In this document: piece after piece, positions 11,721 through 22,233 of the stretch
Layout of the letters: every line of letters starts with the position of its first letter
Position numbering within the stretch: position 1 is the first letter of the stretch
DNA from: Girardinichthys multiradiatus
Taxonomy: Eukaryota; Chordata; Actinopteri; Cyprinodontiformes; Goodeidae
Direction: 5' to 3'
DNA length: 64,000 nt
NCBI RefSeq assembly: GCF_021462225.1
Contig: NC_061811.1
Coordinates: 9,883,663 to 9,947,662 of the forward strand
Made by a program: the position numbers and the translations under genes
The notes under the pieces: generated by a model
Database searches by the model: none
What the model saw: the letters and a program-made list of their open reading frames with translations, nothing else
Told to the model about the DNA's origin: nothing

Positions 11721-13111
11721 TTCACTTCCTGGGAAAGAACGGGGTGTATTTTTTTAGTGCTACCCAACTGAGAACTATTTTCTTAAATCTGGCAATTCTT
11801 ATTTCTAATTTTGCTGTTTTTGTTTTGATGGTTTATGGTGTAGTTGTGAAGAAACCCATCACTGATTTGATGACCTCAGGGTTTTATGTTATGGTCTGAA
11901 CGTTTTTGGAGACAAATGAATAGATCAGGGGTTAGTCTGCATTATTGGTTAGCTACAGTCTACCACGGTGAAGAAAAGGCCAGATTGAAAGGTGAGGCTC
12001 TGTTCTATCTTTCCATATGTTCCAATTATCATCTGAGTATGAGATGTACTGTAGATCAAGAAAGAATGAATGAGATCCAGGAACCAGGTGAAAAAAAACT
12101 TCCTCTGTGATGTGAGGAGGAGATTGAAGAAGAGCAACTACTCCTCTACATAAAAAGGAGTAAGCTGAGCTGGTTCATATGATCAGGAGGTCTCCTATAC
12201 ACCTTTTTTTCAGAGATTTGCATACAAATCTCTGAAAGAAGGGATAGACAAGTCCTACAAGGAGACCCAGGGACTGACCCTGAGCTTACCGGAGGAACTA
12301 TGTCTCTCCTTTACTCTCCTCTGGCCTAGGAACAACTTGGAATCTCTTAGGAGGAACTGGATAATATCACTGGAAAGAGGGATGTCTGGGTTTCCTTTCT
12401 GGACCTCTCACCTTTGCAAGCTCTTACAAGAGAAACATGGGTGTAAAGGTGGATTTTGAGATGGATTAGTGGATCTATTTGATTTATTCTACCATTCTAA
12501 TCAGTGAAGGACACAATTTAATTTCTTCTAATACAATTTAAATCAGTAAGATTTCCTTTTATATCATATGCCATGTTTTTCAAGTTGTCTCTTGACTTCA
12601 AACACAGTGACAAAAATTTAAACTGGGTTTCACAAACCATAAGATCTGCCATGCATCAAACACCTTAAGCAACTAAAGCCAGCCATCACATCAACTACTG
12701 TATTTCCCCCTTATATATGTATTTCTTATTTAAATAAATACCTTACACATGAATTGGAAATTAGAAAATATCCTCTTTAAAAATAAACCTTGAATATGTG
12801 ATGGAGATGTCCAACAAACAGTGTGAAAGCAAATAAGAAAAACAAAAACATTAAAATGTGTGTTTCAGCAGTCCAAATGTGATAACAGATAATTGTACAT
12901 CTAATTGAACTCATTTATAGTAAAATGAACAAAGACTTTTTTGCACCTGCAGGAAATGGGACTGGGGCAGAGGGTGGGAGTCATGTGCTAAATCTACTTG
13001 TTTAAGTAAACTGTGCTGTACCTGCCTACTATACAGGATTGCTATGTTGCCCCCAATCACCCCCCCAACACACTTTGTTCCCGTATCAAATTAAAAACAA
13101 AAACATATCTT
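11721..13111. other. No gene; contains a small hairpin
   Basis: AT-rich unique DNA. At 12208-12220 and 12225-12237 a 13-bp perfect inverted repeat (TTTCAGAGATTTG) surrounds a 4-base loop. It is nested between GGTCTCCT (12189) and its complement AGGAGACC (about 12259). No coding or RNA gene is recognised. Confidence 0.45.
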
Positions 13112-13926
13112 TGTCATTGTTTTCTTCACTGATTTGACCCACATGCAGATAGACAGTCAGGAGGCAGGAGAAAAGTTAAACAAGTTTTATTATTGTTCAG
13201 GAATGAAATGTGGAACTGGGACTGGGACTGGAGGCACAGCACTGTACGGAGAAGGAGAAAAGGTAAAAATTCTGTAGTCTGAAGGAAATTTCTGTAAACT
13301 AGATTGGGGCTTTTTGCTTACTGTTAGATGAAGAGGTGGTTGGAGTGGAGAGTGATGTGGAGTCTGGGAGGATTGACCTGATGCTGCTGCGGAACCGGGA
13401 AGTTTTTCCAAGGAGGCGGTGAATGCTCTGGCGAGGTTGCAGGTGAGTATTTGATAGTTAAGTTTATCCAGATATTGGTTTCAGAGACAAAGTTACGTGG
13501 TGAGGATTAGTCAGTTGGTGGAGGGTGAGCAGGTTTCGCTAGCCTGGGGATGAAAGTCTTTAGCTGTCAGCTGGGGCTTAATCCAAAATGGGTTTCTCCT
13601 GAGGCTTGAATACTTTGGCTGTGGCAAGATCCAAACTGAGGACTTGGAGCCAGAACAGAGAGTGACAGGAACTACAGACCAGGACTTCAAGTTTCCTAGA
13701 AAAGAGCACACAAAAGGTAAGAAACTTTGACTAGAGACTCTGATTTCATAGCTTGGCACACTCAGGCACTGGAGTGCTGACAGCTCCACCTTCTTATACT
13801 CCTCAAGGCTGATGGAAATGGGAAACACCTGCTACCCTTCATACCGGAGGAGCTTGGCGTCATCTAGTGATGAGTAAGAGTTAGCAGCAGGCAAAAACAA
13901 TACATGAAAACTCCCAGACTCCGACA
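13112..13926 (-). mobile_element. Solo-LTR-like repeat (minus strand)
   Basis: Read on the minus strand it begins TGTCGGAGTC and ends CAATGACA. It has a TATA-like GAGTATAAGAAGG near 13800, an AATAAA-type signal near 13180 and a terminal region with CTGCATGTGGGTC. The same architecture (TGTC start, TATA, AATAAA, TGCATNTGGGTC, TGACA end) is seen in the solo LTRs at 31.7, 44.2, 58.6 and 63.4 kb. The flanks (ATCTT and ACATT) do not give a clear target duplication, so the ends or status are less certain here. Confidence 0.55.
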
Positions 13927-14045
13927 ACATTGGAACCATTAGTCATTTGTTTTTACTTTTCACACCAACCAAATTTCCTGAAATGTGTACCACAGAACTA
14001 ATGGTGCTGACATCTCAACTCATATCAAGTCATACAAAGCCTTTA

Positions 14046-15635
14046 CAGGTCCTTCTCAAAATATTAGCATATTGTGATAAAGTTCATTATTTTCCATAAT
14101 GTAATGATGAAAATGTATCATTCATATATTTTAGATTCATTGCACACTAACTGAAGTATTTCAGGTCTTTTATTGTCTTAATACGGATGAAAACCCAAAA
14201 TTCCTATCTCACAAAATTAGCATATTTCATCCGACCAATAAAATAAAAGTGTTTTTAATACAAAAAGCGTCAACCTTCAAATAATCATGTACAGTTATAC
14301 ACTCAATACTTGGTCGGGAATCCTTTGGCAGAAATGACTGCTTCAATGCGGCGTGGCATGGAGGCAATCAGCCTGTGGCACTGCTGAGATCTTATGGAGG
14401 CCCAGGATGCTTCGATAGCGGCCTTTAGCTCATCCAGAGTGTTGGGTCTTGAGTCTCTCAACGTTCTCTTCACAATATCCCACAGATTCTCTATGGGGTT
14501 CAGGTCAGGAGAGTTGGCAGGCCAATTGAGCACAGTGATACCATGGTCAGTAAACCATTTACCAGTGGTTTTGGCACTGTGAGCAGGTGCCAGGTCGTGC
14601 TGAAAAATGAAATCTTCATCTCCATAAAGCTTTTCAGCAGATGGAAGCATGAAGTGCTCCAAAATCTCCTGATAGCTAGCTGCATTGACCCTGCCCTTGA
14701 TAAAACACAGTGGACCAACACCAGCAGCTGACACGGCACCCCAGACTATCACTGACTGTGGGTACTTGACACTGGACTTCTGGCATTTTGGCATTTCCTT
14801 CTCCCCAGTCTTCCTCCAGACTCTGGCACCTTGATTTCCGAATGACATGCAGAATTTGCTTTCATCCGAAAAAAGTACTTTGGACCACTGAGCAACAGTC
14901 CAATGCTGCTTCTCTGTAGCCCAGGTCAGGCGCTTCTGCCGCTGTTTCTGGTTCAAAAGTGGCTTGACCTGGGGAATGCGGCACCTGTAGCCCATTTCCT
15001 GCACACGCCTGTGCACGGTGGCTCTGGATGTTTCTACTCCAGACTCAGTCCACTGCTTCCGCAGGTCCCCCAAGGTCTGGAATCAGCCCTTCTCCACAAT
15101 CTTCCTCAGGGTCCGGTCACCTCTTCTCATTGTGCAGCGTTTTCTGCCACACTCTTTACTCTCCACAGACTTCCCACTGAGGTGCCTTGATACAGCACTC
15201 TGGGAACAGCCTATTCGTTCAGAAATTTCTTTCTGTGTCTTACCCTCTTGCTTGAGGGTGTCAATAGGGGCCTTCTAGACAGCAGTCAGGTCGGCAGTCT
15301 TACCCATGATTGGGGCTTTGAGTGATGAACCAGACTGGGAGTTTTAAAGACCTCAGGAATCTTTTGCAGGTGTTTAGAGTTAACTCATTGATTCAGATGA
15401 TTAGGTTCATAGCTCGTTTAGAGACCCTTTTAATGATATGGTAATTTTGTGAGATAGGAATTTTGGGTTTTCATGAGCTGTATGCCAAAATCATCCGTAT
15501 TAAGACAATAAAAGACCTGAAATATTTCAGTTAGTGTGCAATGAATCTAAAATATATGAATGTTAAATTGTCATCATTACATTATGGAAAATAATGAACT
15601 TTATCCCAATATGCTAATATTTTGAGAAGGACCTG
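14046..15635 (-). mobile_element. Tc1-like transposon, copy A
   Basis: Ends are CAGGTCCTTCTCAAAATATTAGC and its inverse, flanked by TA on each side (14044-14045 and 15636-15637). Terminal inverted repeats of roughly 200 bp surround a single transposase gene on the minus strand. It is the same family as copies B (23.3 kb) and C (29.6 kb). About 20 bp are missing from the left repeat relative to B and C (GGATGAAAACCC in place of a longer stretch near 14185). Confidence 0.95.
14303..15307 (-). pseudogene. Tc1 transposase, copy A, two nonsense codons
   Basis: Full-length relative to copy C (335 codons including the stop, no net indel) but with TAG at codon 11 (15275-15277, CAG in copy C) and TGA at codon 75 (15083-15085, CGA in copy C, a CpG transition). 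From residue 79 onward 256 residues remain open. The three catalytic residues of the DD34E triad survive: D in F-S-D-E-S, D in F-Q-H-D, E in P-I-E-N-L-W. Without the N-terminal paired-like DNA-binding region it should not act as a transposase. Like copy C it has histidine before the second aspartate and asparagine in P-L-L-N-Q. Confidence 0.93.
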
Positions 15636-15959
15636 TATATTTCAACCAAAGAATGGTTGATAGGACATACTAGATTAAACAAGGCTGATGAAGAACCGGT
15701 CCTGGATTGGATCAAAAAGCCTAAACTGATTGTTTATAGAGAATGAAAATAAGCCCAAGCAATAAGCCTTGGGGTACACTTTTAAAGAGTCATTAACATT
15801 TATACTTTCTGCACTGAAAAAAAAAGAACAAACTGACGTTCTTTTACTGAAACCTAAAATTCAGCTTCCCTGAAATTTAAAGGACCAATTCAAAATTATT
15901 TTAATAACACAAATATAGACCTTCTGAAAAGTATGTCCATGTACTTTTCTGTACATGCC

Positions 15960-16560
15960 AAATACTTAGCCAGGGCTCGTTTTGCTTGATCTTATGCATT
16001 TATGCGACGTGGCATGGAGGTGATCAGCCTGTGCCAAAGCTTACATGTAAAGGAAGCTAAGGTTTAAAAGTAGCATTTAGCTTAACCGGTAGGTCTGGTG
16101 TCTCTCATTTCCTCTTGACAATTCCTCACTAATACTTCATGGGGTTAAGGTCAAGCCAGTGAGGGCAATAAAGCCCAGTGATACAATTAACACAGGAATG
16201 GATACTTTAGACAGTGTAGTCAGTCCTGCTGAAAAATGAAATCTGCATCTCCTTAAACCTTGTCAGCAGACAAAAGCAGCAACTAAAATGTCCTGGACAT
16301 CTGCTCTGACTTTGGACTTGATAAAACACAATCCAACAACATCAGCAGACGACATGGCTCCCAAAATCATTACTGACTGTGGAAACTTCACACTGAAACC
16401 CAACCAACTTGTATTATTTGCCTCTCCACTTTCCCCCCCAAACTCTCGGAACATATAAAATACAAAATGTATGTTCTTCTTCACTGTAATCTGAAAAGAT
16501 GAATTTGGATAACTGAGCAGCAGTTCAGTCCATTTTCTCTTTAGCCCACTTAAGGCAGTT
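15960..16560 (-). pseudogene. Older Tc1-like transposase relic
   Basis: Collinear with the transposase of copies A-C but much diverged. The plus strand retains GCGACGTGGCATGGAGG near 16007, ATGGGGTTAAGGTCA near 16140 (counterpart of the P-I-E-N region), GCTGAAAAATGAAATC near 16231 (Q-x-D region) and TTGATAAAACACA near 16319. Stops and indels occur throughout. Terminal repeats are not recognised. Confidence 0.75.
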
Positions 16561-17068
16561 CTGATTACTGCAACTGTTGTGGTCAGTGTCCTAGGTGTGG
16601 TGGACTACCTCCAACTTTTGAATGAGCTTTGCTTTACATTCCATCTCAGGGTTGCAGATATCTACGTTGCTTTTCACCTCTTTCTACCACATTTGTTTTC
16701 CTTCCACTCAACTTTCTATCAATATGCCTAGAGGCAGGACTCTGTGAATAGTCAGCTTCTTTACCCCAGCCGATGTCCCCCTCCAGGAAGATGCCACAGC
16801 TAAACACAGAGCCAGGTCAGTTGTAGCTTCACTAAAGAGAAAAAACTTAAAAGCTGAGTTAAAAGCTGAAAAGTTTTTGGTTTCTTTGTGAGTCACATGA
16901 TCAAAGATAACATTACATGCATATTCACAAGTTGGAGTCACATTTTCAAAATGTTTTTTTTCAACAGAAAAGAAAACTGTGCATGCCACTTAGATATTTC
17001 TGCAGTGTTCTTCAGACACTGCTGTGTTTTGGTCATTTTATCGAACATATCTATTTCTGTATGACTGC
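16561..17068. other. No recognised feature up to the provirus
   Basis: May include the decayed N-terminal part of the Tc1 relic just upstream, but the resemblance is too weak to call. Otherwise unique sequence adjoining the 3' LTR. Confidence 0.35.
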
Positions 17069-17612
17069 TGATGGAGTTGTTCCCTAAACTCCTACATGCT
17101 CGTTTGTTTGGTAAAGCTAAGACATCCTATACTGTTACTAATAAAAACAAAGTAATAAAAAGAACACGGAGGCTGCGTAGCTTTTAGATGCCTGTACAGG
17201 GAGAAGCTCGTCTGAATACTTCCGAAACTTCTGAATACTACTCCCAGAACAGCAGTTTTTATTCAAAAGCTAGGCGTGTACATTACAAAGAAAAAACATA
17301 CAAATGTATGTCTGATTTCTTATCCGGAGCTGTCTGGCACTCTGACATTCAGCTGCCTTTTCAGCAATTCCTGTTTTTCCACTTTTGACCTTTATCTACA
17401 GACATATACACAAATATCTTTTTGTTGTAAGGGAGAAATCTTACATACAGAAATATCTTCTTGTCGTGAGGCAGAAATCTTGCAGACATATACACAGAGA
17501 AGCCTGTTAGCAGGCCTCTAAGTTACACAATACATTTTATTTCACACATTATTAAACATACTTGAGCATAGCAATACAGATCCTATAAGCTTAGCATGAA
17601 TATTTTCCAACA
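17069..17612 (-). repeat. ERV 3' LTR
   Basis: 544 bp; on the minus strand it starts TGTTGGAAAAT and ends CTCCATCA. It differs from the 5' LTR at about 12 positions counted by eye, with no indel. It holds an AATAAA signal (17258-17263 on the plus strand as TTTATT) and a 39-bp imperfect direct repeat in the U3 half (17412-17450 and 17451-17489). Confidence 0.95.
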
Positions 17613-17626
17613 ATTTCCCCCTTTTG
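17613..17626 (-). other. ERV polypurine tract
   Basis: Reads CAAAAGGGGGAAAT on the minus strand, immediately upstream of the 3' LTR. This is the expected position and composition for the plus-strand DNA primer of a retrovirus. Confidence 0.9.
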
Positions 17627-17997
17627 AAGTCTTAATAATGACTTCACCCTAAAATGCCCCACAGGTTATTTTTTAAGCAATTTTAATGTAACAATAAAAA
17701 AGGAAATAATGCATGAACCTACCAAAATCCAACCCCTATGGGGTAGGGTTTTTTGCCTTTTGGCTCATACTTTCATCAAAATACTTACTACAAGTCCTGA
17801 AATATACAATGAGCGAACAAACCCTGTAAATAGAAAAATAGAAAGTTTTTTAGTTCAGTTCTGTTCTGGGTGGGAGAGCAGCTACAACCACCCTGTGAGA
17901 GGGAAGCTCAATCACTTCCGCCTCTTCTGCTGTATGCTGTCCTGTCTTCAACTCACAGGTGTAGACTGACCTGGAGCCTGGGATTCATACCTGGGGA

Positions 17998-19731
17998 TTA
18001 TTCTGCCTCTATGTGGGTATGAATACTTTTGCAGATTGTTGAACCCAAGGTGTAGACTAACCTATGGGTATGATGACTTCTCCTCACCCCTAGGGGATTA
18101 TTCTGCCCCTTCGGTAGGTGAGAAGGTGGCTCTTCTGTTGTCGTGTTCTCTCTCAGGTTTTCCTGGACCTCAGCGAGGGATCTCTCCGGAGCGTCTGTCG
18201 CTGTACACTGACTCCAGTGGTACCAGGTGTCGCCTTCACCCTTGAGTCTCACCGCATGTGAGGTTCTTTCTGTGACCTGGAATGGACCGGTCCACCTGGG
18301 TTCTGACCACTTCCTTTTGATTACCTTCAGCAGGACCCACTCAGCGTCGGACGTGGTTGGCTGGGGTCCCTTGGTTGGTTTCTCTGGAACCTGTTTTGAG
18401 AATGCTGCAACCAAACTGTGGAGAGATCTGTAATAATCACGGTGAGACATAGAACCTTCACATTCATTTAGAAAAGGTAGTCTGGTTTGAGGACCTGGAA
18501 ATGGTCTGCCTGTCTGCAGTTCGTGAGGGGTCAGACCATGCCTCTGATTTACCGAGCTCCTTACGGACATCGGAGCTAAAGGTAAGGCTATGACCCAATT
18601 CATTTTGGTCTGTGCACAGATTTTTGCCAATTTTGTTTTGAGGGTCTGATTCATTCTTTCCACCTTTTCCTGGGACTGTGGATGGTACACTGTCCCAAAA
18701 GAATGTTTAAGTCCCAAAAATTTCTCCACTTCTCTGAGCTCCTCGTTTTTAAAGTGAGTGCCATTATCTGATCTTATTTTTGCCGGAAAACCGTGTCTTG
18801 GAATGTAATGATTCATTAAACATTTTACCACAGACTTACTGTCTTCCTTTTTTGTTGCCCAGGCTTCTGGCCATCCTGTGAAAGCATCCACACATACTAG
18901 CAGATATCTGAACCCATTCACTCTCTCAGTCATATCTATATAGTCAATGATGATTTCTTTCCCTGCAATAGGACCCACTGGGAATTTCCCTGGTGCTGGT
19001 TTCAGGGTAGGTTTAGCATTGAACTGTCTGCAAATTTCACATGAGTTTATCCAATGCACTGCCATTGGTTTTAAATAAGGATGCCACCAGTGTTTGAGAT
19101 TTTTTATCATTTGTGTGGTCCCTACATGCCCCATGCCATGGGCTTCTTCCAGGGCTGCTGTAGTGAGCCCTGGTGGCAGGATTGGACGTCCATCTGGACT
19201 CCTCCAAAGTCCATTTTGGTCCTCACTGCCTCCTCCCGCCTTCCAAACTGACCTTTCTTCTGGTGAGGCCCCCTTTTGTAGTTTCACTACTTCCTCCAGA
19301 GTGGGTTCCGGTGTCCACCCCACCTCTGAACACAACAATATGTTTCTGGGTTGGTAACCAACGCACTGTTTTGCCGCCCGGTCGGCCGCCTGGTTCCCCT
19401 GTGCTATTCTGGTGTTACTACTGTCGTATCCTTTGCATTTAATAACCGCCACCTCCTGTGGTAGTAACAATGCTTCAGCCAACCTTCTCATTTCCTGTTC
19501 ATGCTTGATGGGTTTCTGTCCTGCTGTTCTAAACCCTGTTCTCAACCATTGCTTTAGTTCAACATGCACTGCACTTGTGGCATATGCTGAGTCTGTGTAA
19601 ATGTTTACTTTCTGTCCTTCTCCTAATTCTAGGGCCGCTATCACTGCCAAAACTTCTGCTCTCTGTGCTGATTGTGTGTCTGTCAACCTTTCCGCTTTCA
19701 CTGTCACAAAGTCTGTCCCTGTGTCCTCCAC
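17998..19731 (-). CDS. pol: ERV pol fragment: RNase H C-terminal part and integrase (open frame)
   Basis: An uninterrupted 577-codon frame. Residues 1-125 are RNase H with E26 (Q-R-A-E-V), D47 (Y-T-D-S-A-Y) and D117 (A-A-D-R-A). Integrase follows: zinc-binding H198, H202, C231, C234; catalytic core with D263 or D266, D322 (R-S-D-N-G) and E358 (K-V-E-R-M), with 35 residues between the last two; then a C-terminal module with R-W-T-G-P-F (479-484). Integrase inserts the viral DNA copy into the host genome. The first RNase H aspartate lies upstream in another frame, so the fragment is cut off at its N-terminus by a frameshift near 19.75 kb. The reading frame continues past the usual integrase end, and no env follows. 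Confidence 0.92.
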   Translation of the reverse strand: MEDTGTDFVTVKAERLTDTQSAQRAEVLAVIAALELGEGQKVNIYTDSAYATSAVHVELKQWLRTGFRTAGQKPIKHEQEMRRLAEALLLPQEVAVIKCKGYDSSNTRIAQGNQAADRAAKQCVGYQPRNILLCSEVGWTPEPTLEEVVKLQKGASPEERSVWKAGGGSEDQNGLWRSPDGRPILPPGLTTAALEEAHGMGHVGTTQMIKNLKHWWHPYLKPMAVHWINSCEICRQFNAKPTLKPAPGKFPVGPIAGKEIIIDYIDMTERVNGFRYLLVCVDAFTGWPEAWATKKEDSKSVVKCLMNHYIPRHGFPAKIRSDNGTHFKNEELREVEKFLGLKHSFGTVYHPQSQEKVERMNQTLKTKLAKICAQTKMNWVIALPLAPMSVRSSVNQRHGLTPHELQTGRPFPGPQTRLPFLNECEGSMSHRDYYRSLHSLVAAFSKQVPEKPTKGPQPTTSDAEWVLLKVIKRKWSEPRWTGPFQVTERTSHAVRLKGEGDTWYHWSQCTATDAPERSLAEVQENLRENTTTEEPPSHLPKGQNNPLGVRRSHHTHRLVYTLGSTICKSIHTHIEAE

Positions 19732-19748
19732 AACTGCATACGCTGCTT

Positions 19749-20544
19749 TCAGTCCTTCTGTGTCATGTCTGAAACAGCAACCATCTGATTTCTAGCATCT
19801 GTCAGAGATGTGCTTTGTAGGTCTGGTCTGATTTTCTCATTAAACTCAACTTTTTCTGCACAGACATGTGGCTCTCCTGATGTCATTCTGTCTGCCATGT
19901 TTATGCCTTCATGTGTGTATGTGATGTTAGGAGCTTTCAGCACCCTGCTCAGTTTCTGTTGTCTCAGTGGTGATAGTGTGAATGTCTTTGAGTTCACAAA
20001 AGCCACCACTCCATGTGATGTGAGAATATGAAGGGAGTGTCCCATAACTACATGGGCTGTTTTCTGGATTATTTTAGCCATCCCTGCTGCATGTCTGGTG
20101 CATTCGTGATGTCTTTGTTCCATGTTGTCCAGCATAACACTTATGTACATAAGGACAGTTCTAGTACCCCCTTTTTTCTGGAACAGCACTCGCTGTGTGT
20201 GCTGTTACAGAAACATCCAAATAAAATGGCAGCGTGCAGTCAGGGTGTGCCAAGTGTGCAGCTCGGGATAAGCTTGTTTTGAGAGTGATAAAAGCTTCTT
20301 CAGCTTCTGTGGTCCATTCCAAGGGGGCAGTGAGATTCCTCATGCCCTGTTTTTTCACTAAGTCTCTAAGGGGAGCTGTGAGATCAGTGTAGCCAGGGAC
20401 AAATGATCTACTGTATCCTGTAAGGCCCAGAAATGACGACATGTCTTTCACAAAGAGTGGTTTGGGATGAGAAAGTACTGCAGATTGGTGTGCAGGTGAC
20501 ATACCAGTTCCTGGCTGGGAGACCACACGGCCCAGGAAGTCCAC
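19749..20544 (-). pseudogene. pol: ERV pol fragment: RT connection and start of RNase H, frameshifted
   Basis: Two overlapping open pieces (20161-20544 and 19749-20189) in different frames cover the RT thumb/connection region, recognisable by the F-L-G-L-T-G-Y motif and P-L-R-D-L. They run on to the RNase H N-terminus. Frames change near 20.55, 20.18 and 19.75 kb relative to the neighbouring pol segments, so no continuous product is possible. Confidence 0.85.
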
Positions 20545-21679
20545 ATGTCTGCAGATTCTGAAGTTTAGCCTTACTGACTTTATAGCCTGTCTTGGCTAAA
20601 TGTGAAAGAACAACAGCAGTGGCCTCCAAACATTCAGTTACAGTAGGTGTAGCCAAAAGAATGTCATCAACATACTGGATGAGTGTAGTATGTGGTGGAA
20701 GTGGGCAGTCCTGTAAGGAGTCTTTAAGAACTTGGTTAAAGATTCCTGGGGAGAGAGCAAAACCCTGTGGCAAACGAGTGTATCAGTACCTATGTGATTC
20801 ATAGGTGAAAGCAAAAATATCCCTACATTCTTCAGCTAAAGGCAGGCAAAAGAAAGCATTTGCCAGGTCAATGCATGTAAACCATGCATGTTCAGGAGTA
20901 AGATTAGTGAGAGCAACATCAGGATTTGGAACAGGGACAGTAGGTGTGGACAGTGCTGCATTAACGGCCCTCAAATCGTGTGCCATTCTCCATTTCCCTG
21001 TTCCTTTTTTCTCAACTGGTAAAATAGGTGTATTCCACGAGGAAGAGTCAGCCGACTCTAATACACCGGCATTCCACAGACCCTCAATTGTGTCCTTAAT
21101 GTCCAGTTCAGCAGCGGGTTTATGAGGGTATTGGGACCTCCAGATTGGTTGATCAGAAGTAAGCTGAAAAGTAATGGGAGTACAGTGTATGAGGCCCACG
21201 TCCGTGGGACCTTCTGCCCAAAGTGTGGAGGGCATGCTTTGTACAACTGCAGCTGCCAGTGGGTGATCTGATTTTTCTCTACCATGATGTCTGTCTAACT
21301 GTACATGTTCCAGGGTGCCTACATCTGTGGAATGATTAAGAATGCGATAAGTGTTCCCTGAAGGTGAATAGGAGAGGTTAGGAGTGGAAGAGAGATGCCA
21401 ATCCTGTAGGGAGAGGGAGCGTTTTAACACATCCCTTAACTCACGTGCTTCATGTCCTGGATGGAGGGCTAAAGAAATGTGCGGAACGCTATCAGACCAC
21501 ATTTTAAACCAAACATCCTGTTCTTTGGTCAACCTGACAGAGGTGACTACGCCTTCTGGAGCTACATAAATATCATTGGTGACAATGTCCCATGTCTCAC
21601 CTTCCAGCTTATCAGCAAAGCTTTCCTGGTAACATTCACAGTTATTTCTGTCATAAAACAGGGTGTGGCAGCAACACAC
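20545..21679 (-). pseudogene. pol: ERV pol fragment: reverse transcriptase palm, with internal TGA
   Basis: One frame runs from 21679 to 20545 and is interrupted only by a TGA at 20783-20785. It holds RT motif A (F-T-C-I-D-L-A-N-A-F), motif B (L-P-Q-G-F, just after the stop) and the catalytic Y-V-D-D at 20663-20674. The stop falls between motifs A and B. Upstream, the protease frame is different, so a frameshift lies near 21.68 kb. Catalytic residues themselves are retained. Confidence 0.9.
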
Positions 21680-22233
21680 ATGTCAGGAGGAGAAATGTAG
21701 GGTGCCAGGGTGGAGATCCAGGATTTCCACCAAAGGAAGGAAGAGAGAACACCTCTGCATGCTGTGGTTTCTGGGTGTAGCAAGATCCAATAAATGTCAG
21801 CCTTAGGATCGGGCAAGGGCTGGATTAAATACTGTCTATGTGAAAAGTGTGTGTTGCTGCCACATGAAAGTTGGGTGCCATTAGGAAGATGCACCTGCAG
21901 TCCGTCTGAACCACACAGAATGGTTGCGCCCATTTTGATCAACATGTCTCTACCCAGTAAATTTACTGGTATGTCTGCGGACACTAAGTAACTGTGGTTC
22001 AAAGTTTGCCCTCCTATTTCAGTTCTTAGGGGCATGGTGTAAGGTAGGACCTGTTTAGCCCCAGAAAACCCCATGACAGTGGTAGTCCTTGTGGAGAGAG
22101 TGTTGGGAGGGACTTGTTTGATGGTTGAGCATGTAGACCCAGTGTCCACTAGAAAAGGAAGACTTTGTCCATACACCGTCACGGACAGTAAGGGGTCCTC
22201 AGTCCCTCTGTTCGGGGGGTTCTGTGGGGACCC
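21562..22233 (-). pseudogene. pro: ERV protease and linker, in gag frame after a UGA
   Basis: Open in the same frame as the nucleocapsid and separated from it by a single TGA at 22234-22236. The retropepsin active site F-L-V-D-T-G-S-T is followed by a flap-like M-G-F-S-G and the L-L-G-R-D motif, all expected for a retroviral aspartic protease that processes Gag and Pol. The frame leaves the pol frame near 21.68 kb. In gamma-type viruses pro-pol is made by stop-codon read-through, which fits this layout. Confidence 0.88.

Noticed and set aside
17613..17997. Possible env remnant between integrase and polypurine tract
   Set aside because: Only 385 bp, no signal peptide, cleavage site, CX6CC-like motif or transmembrane segment seen.
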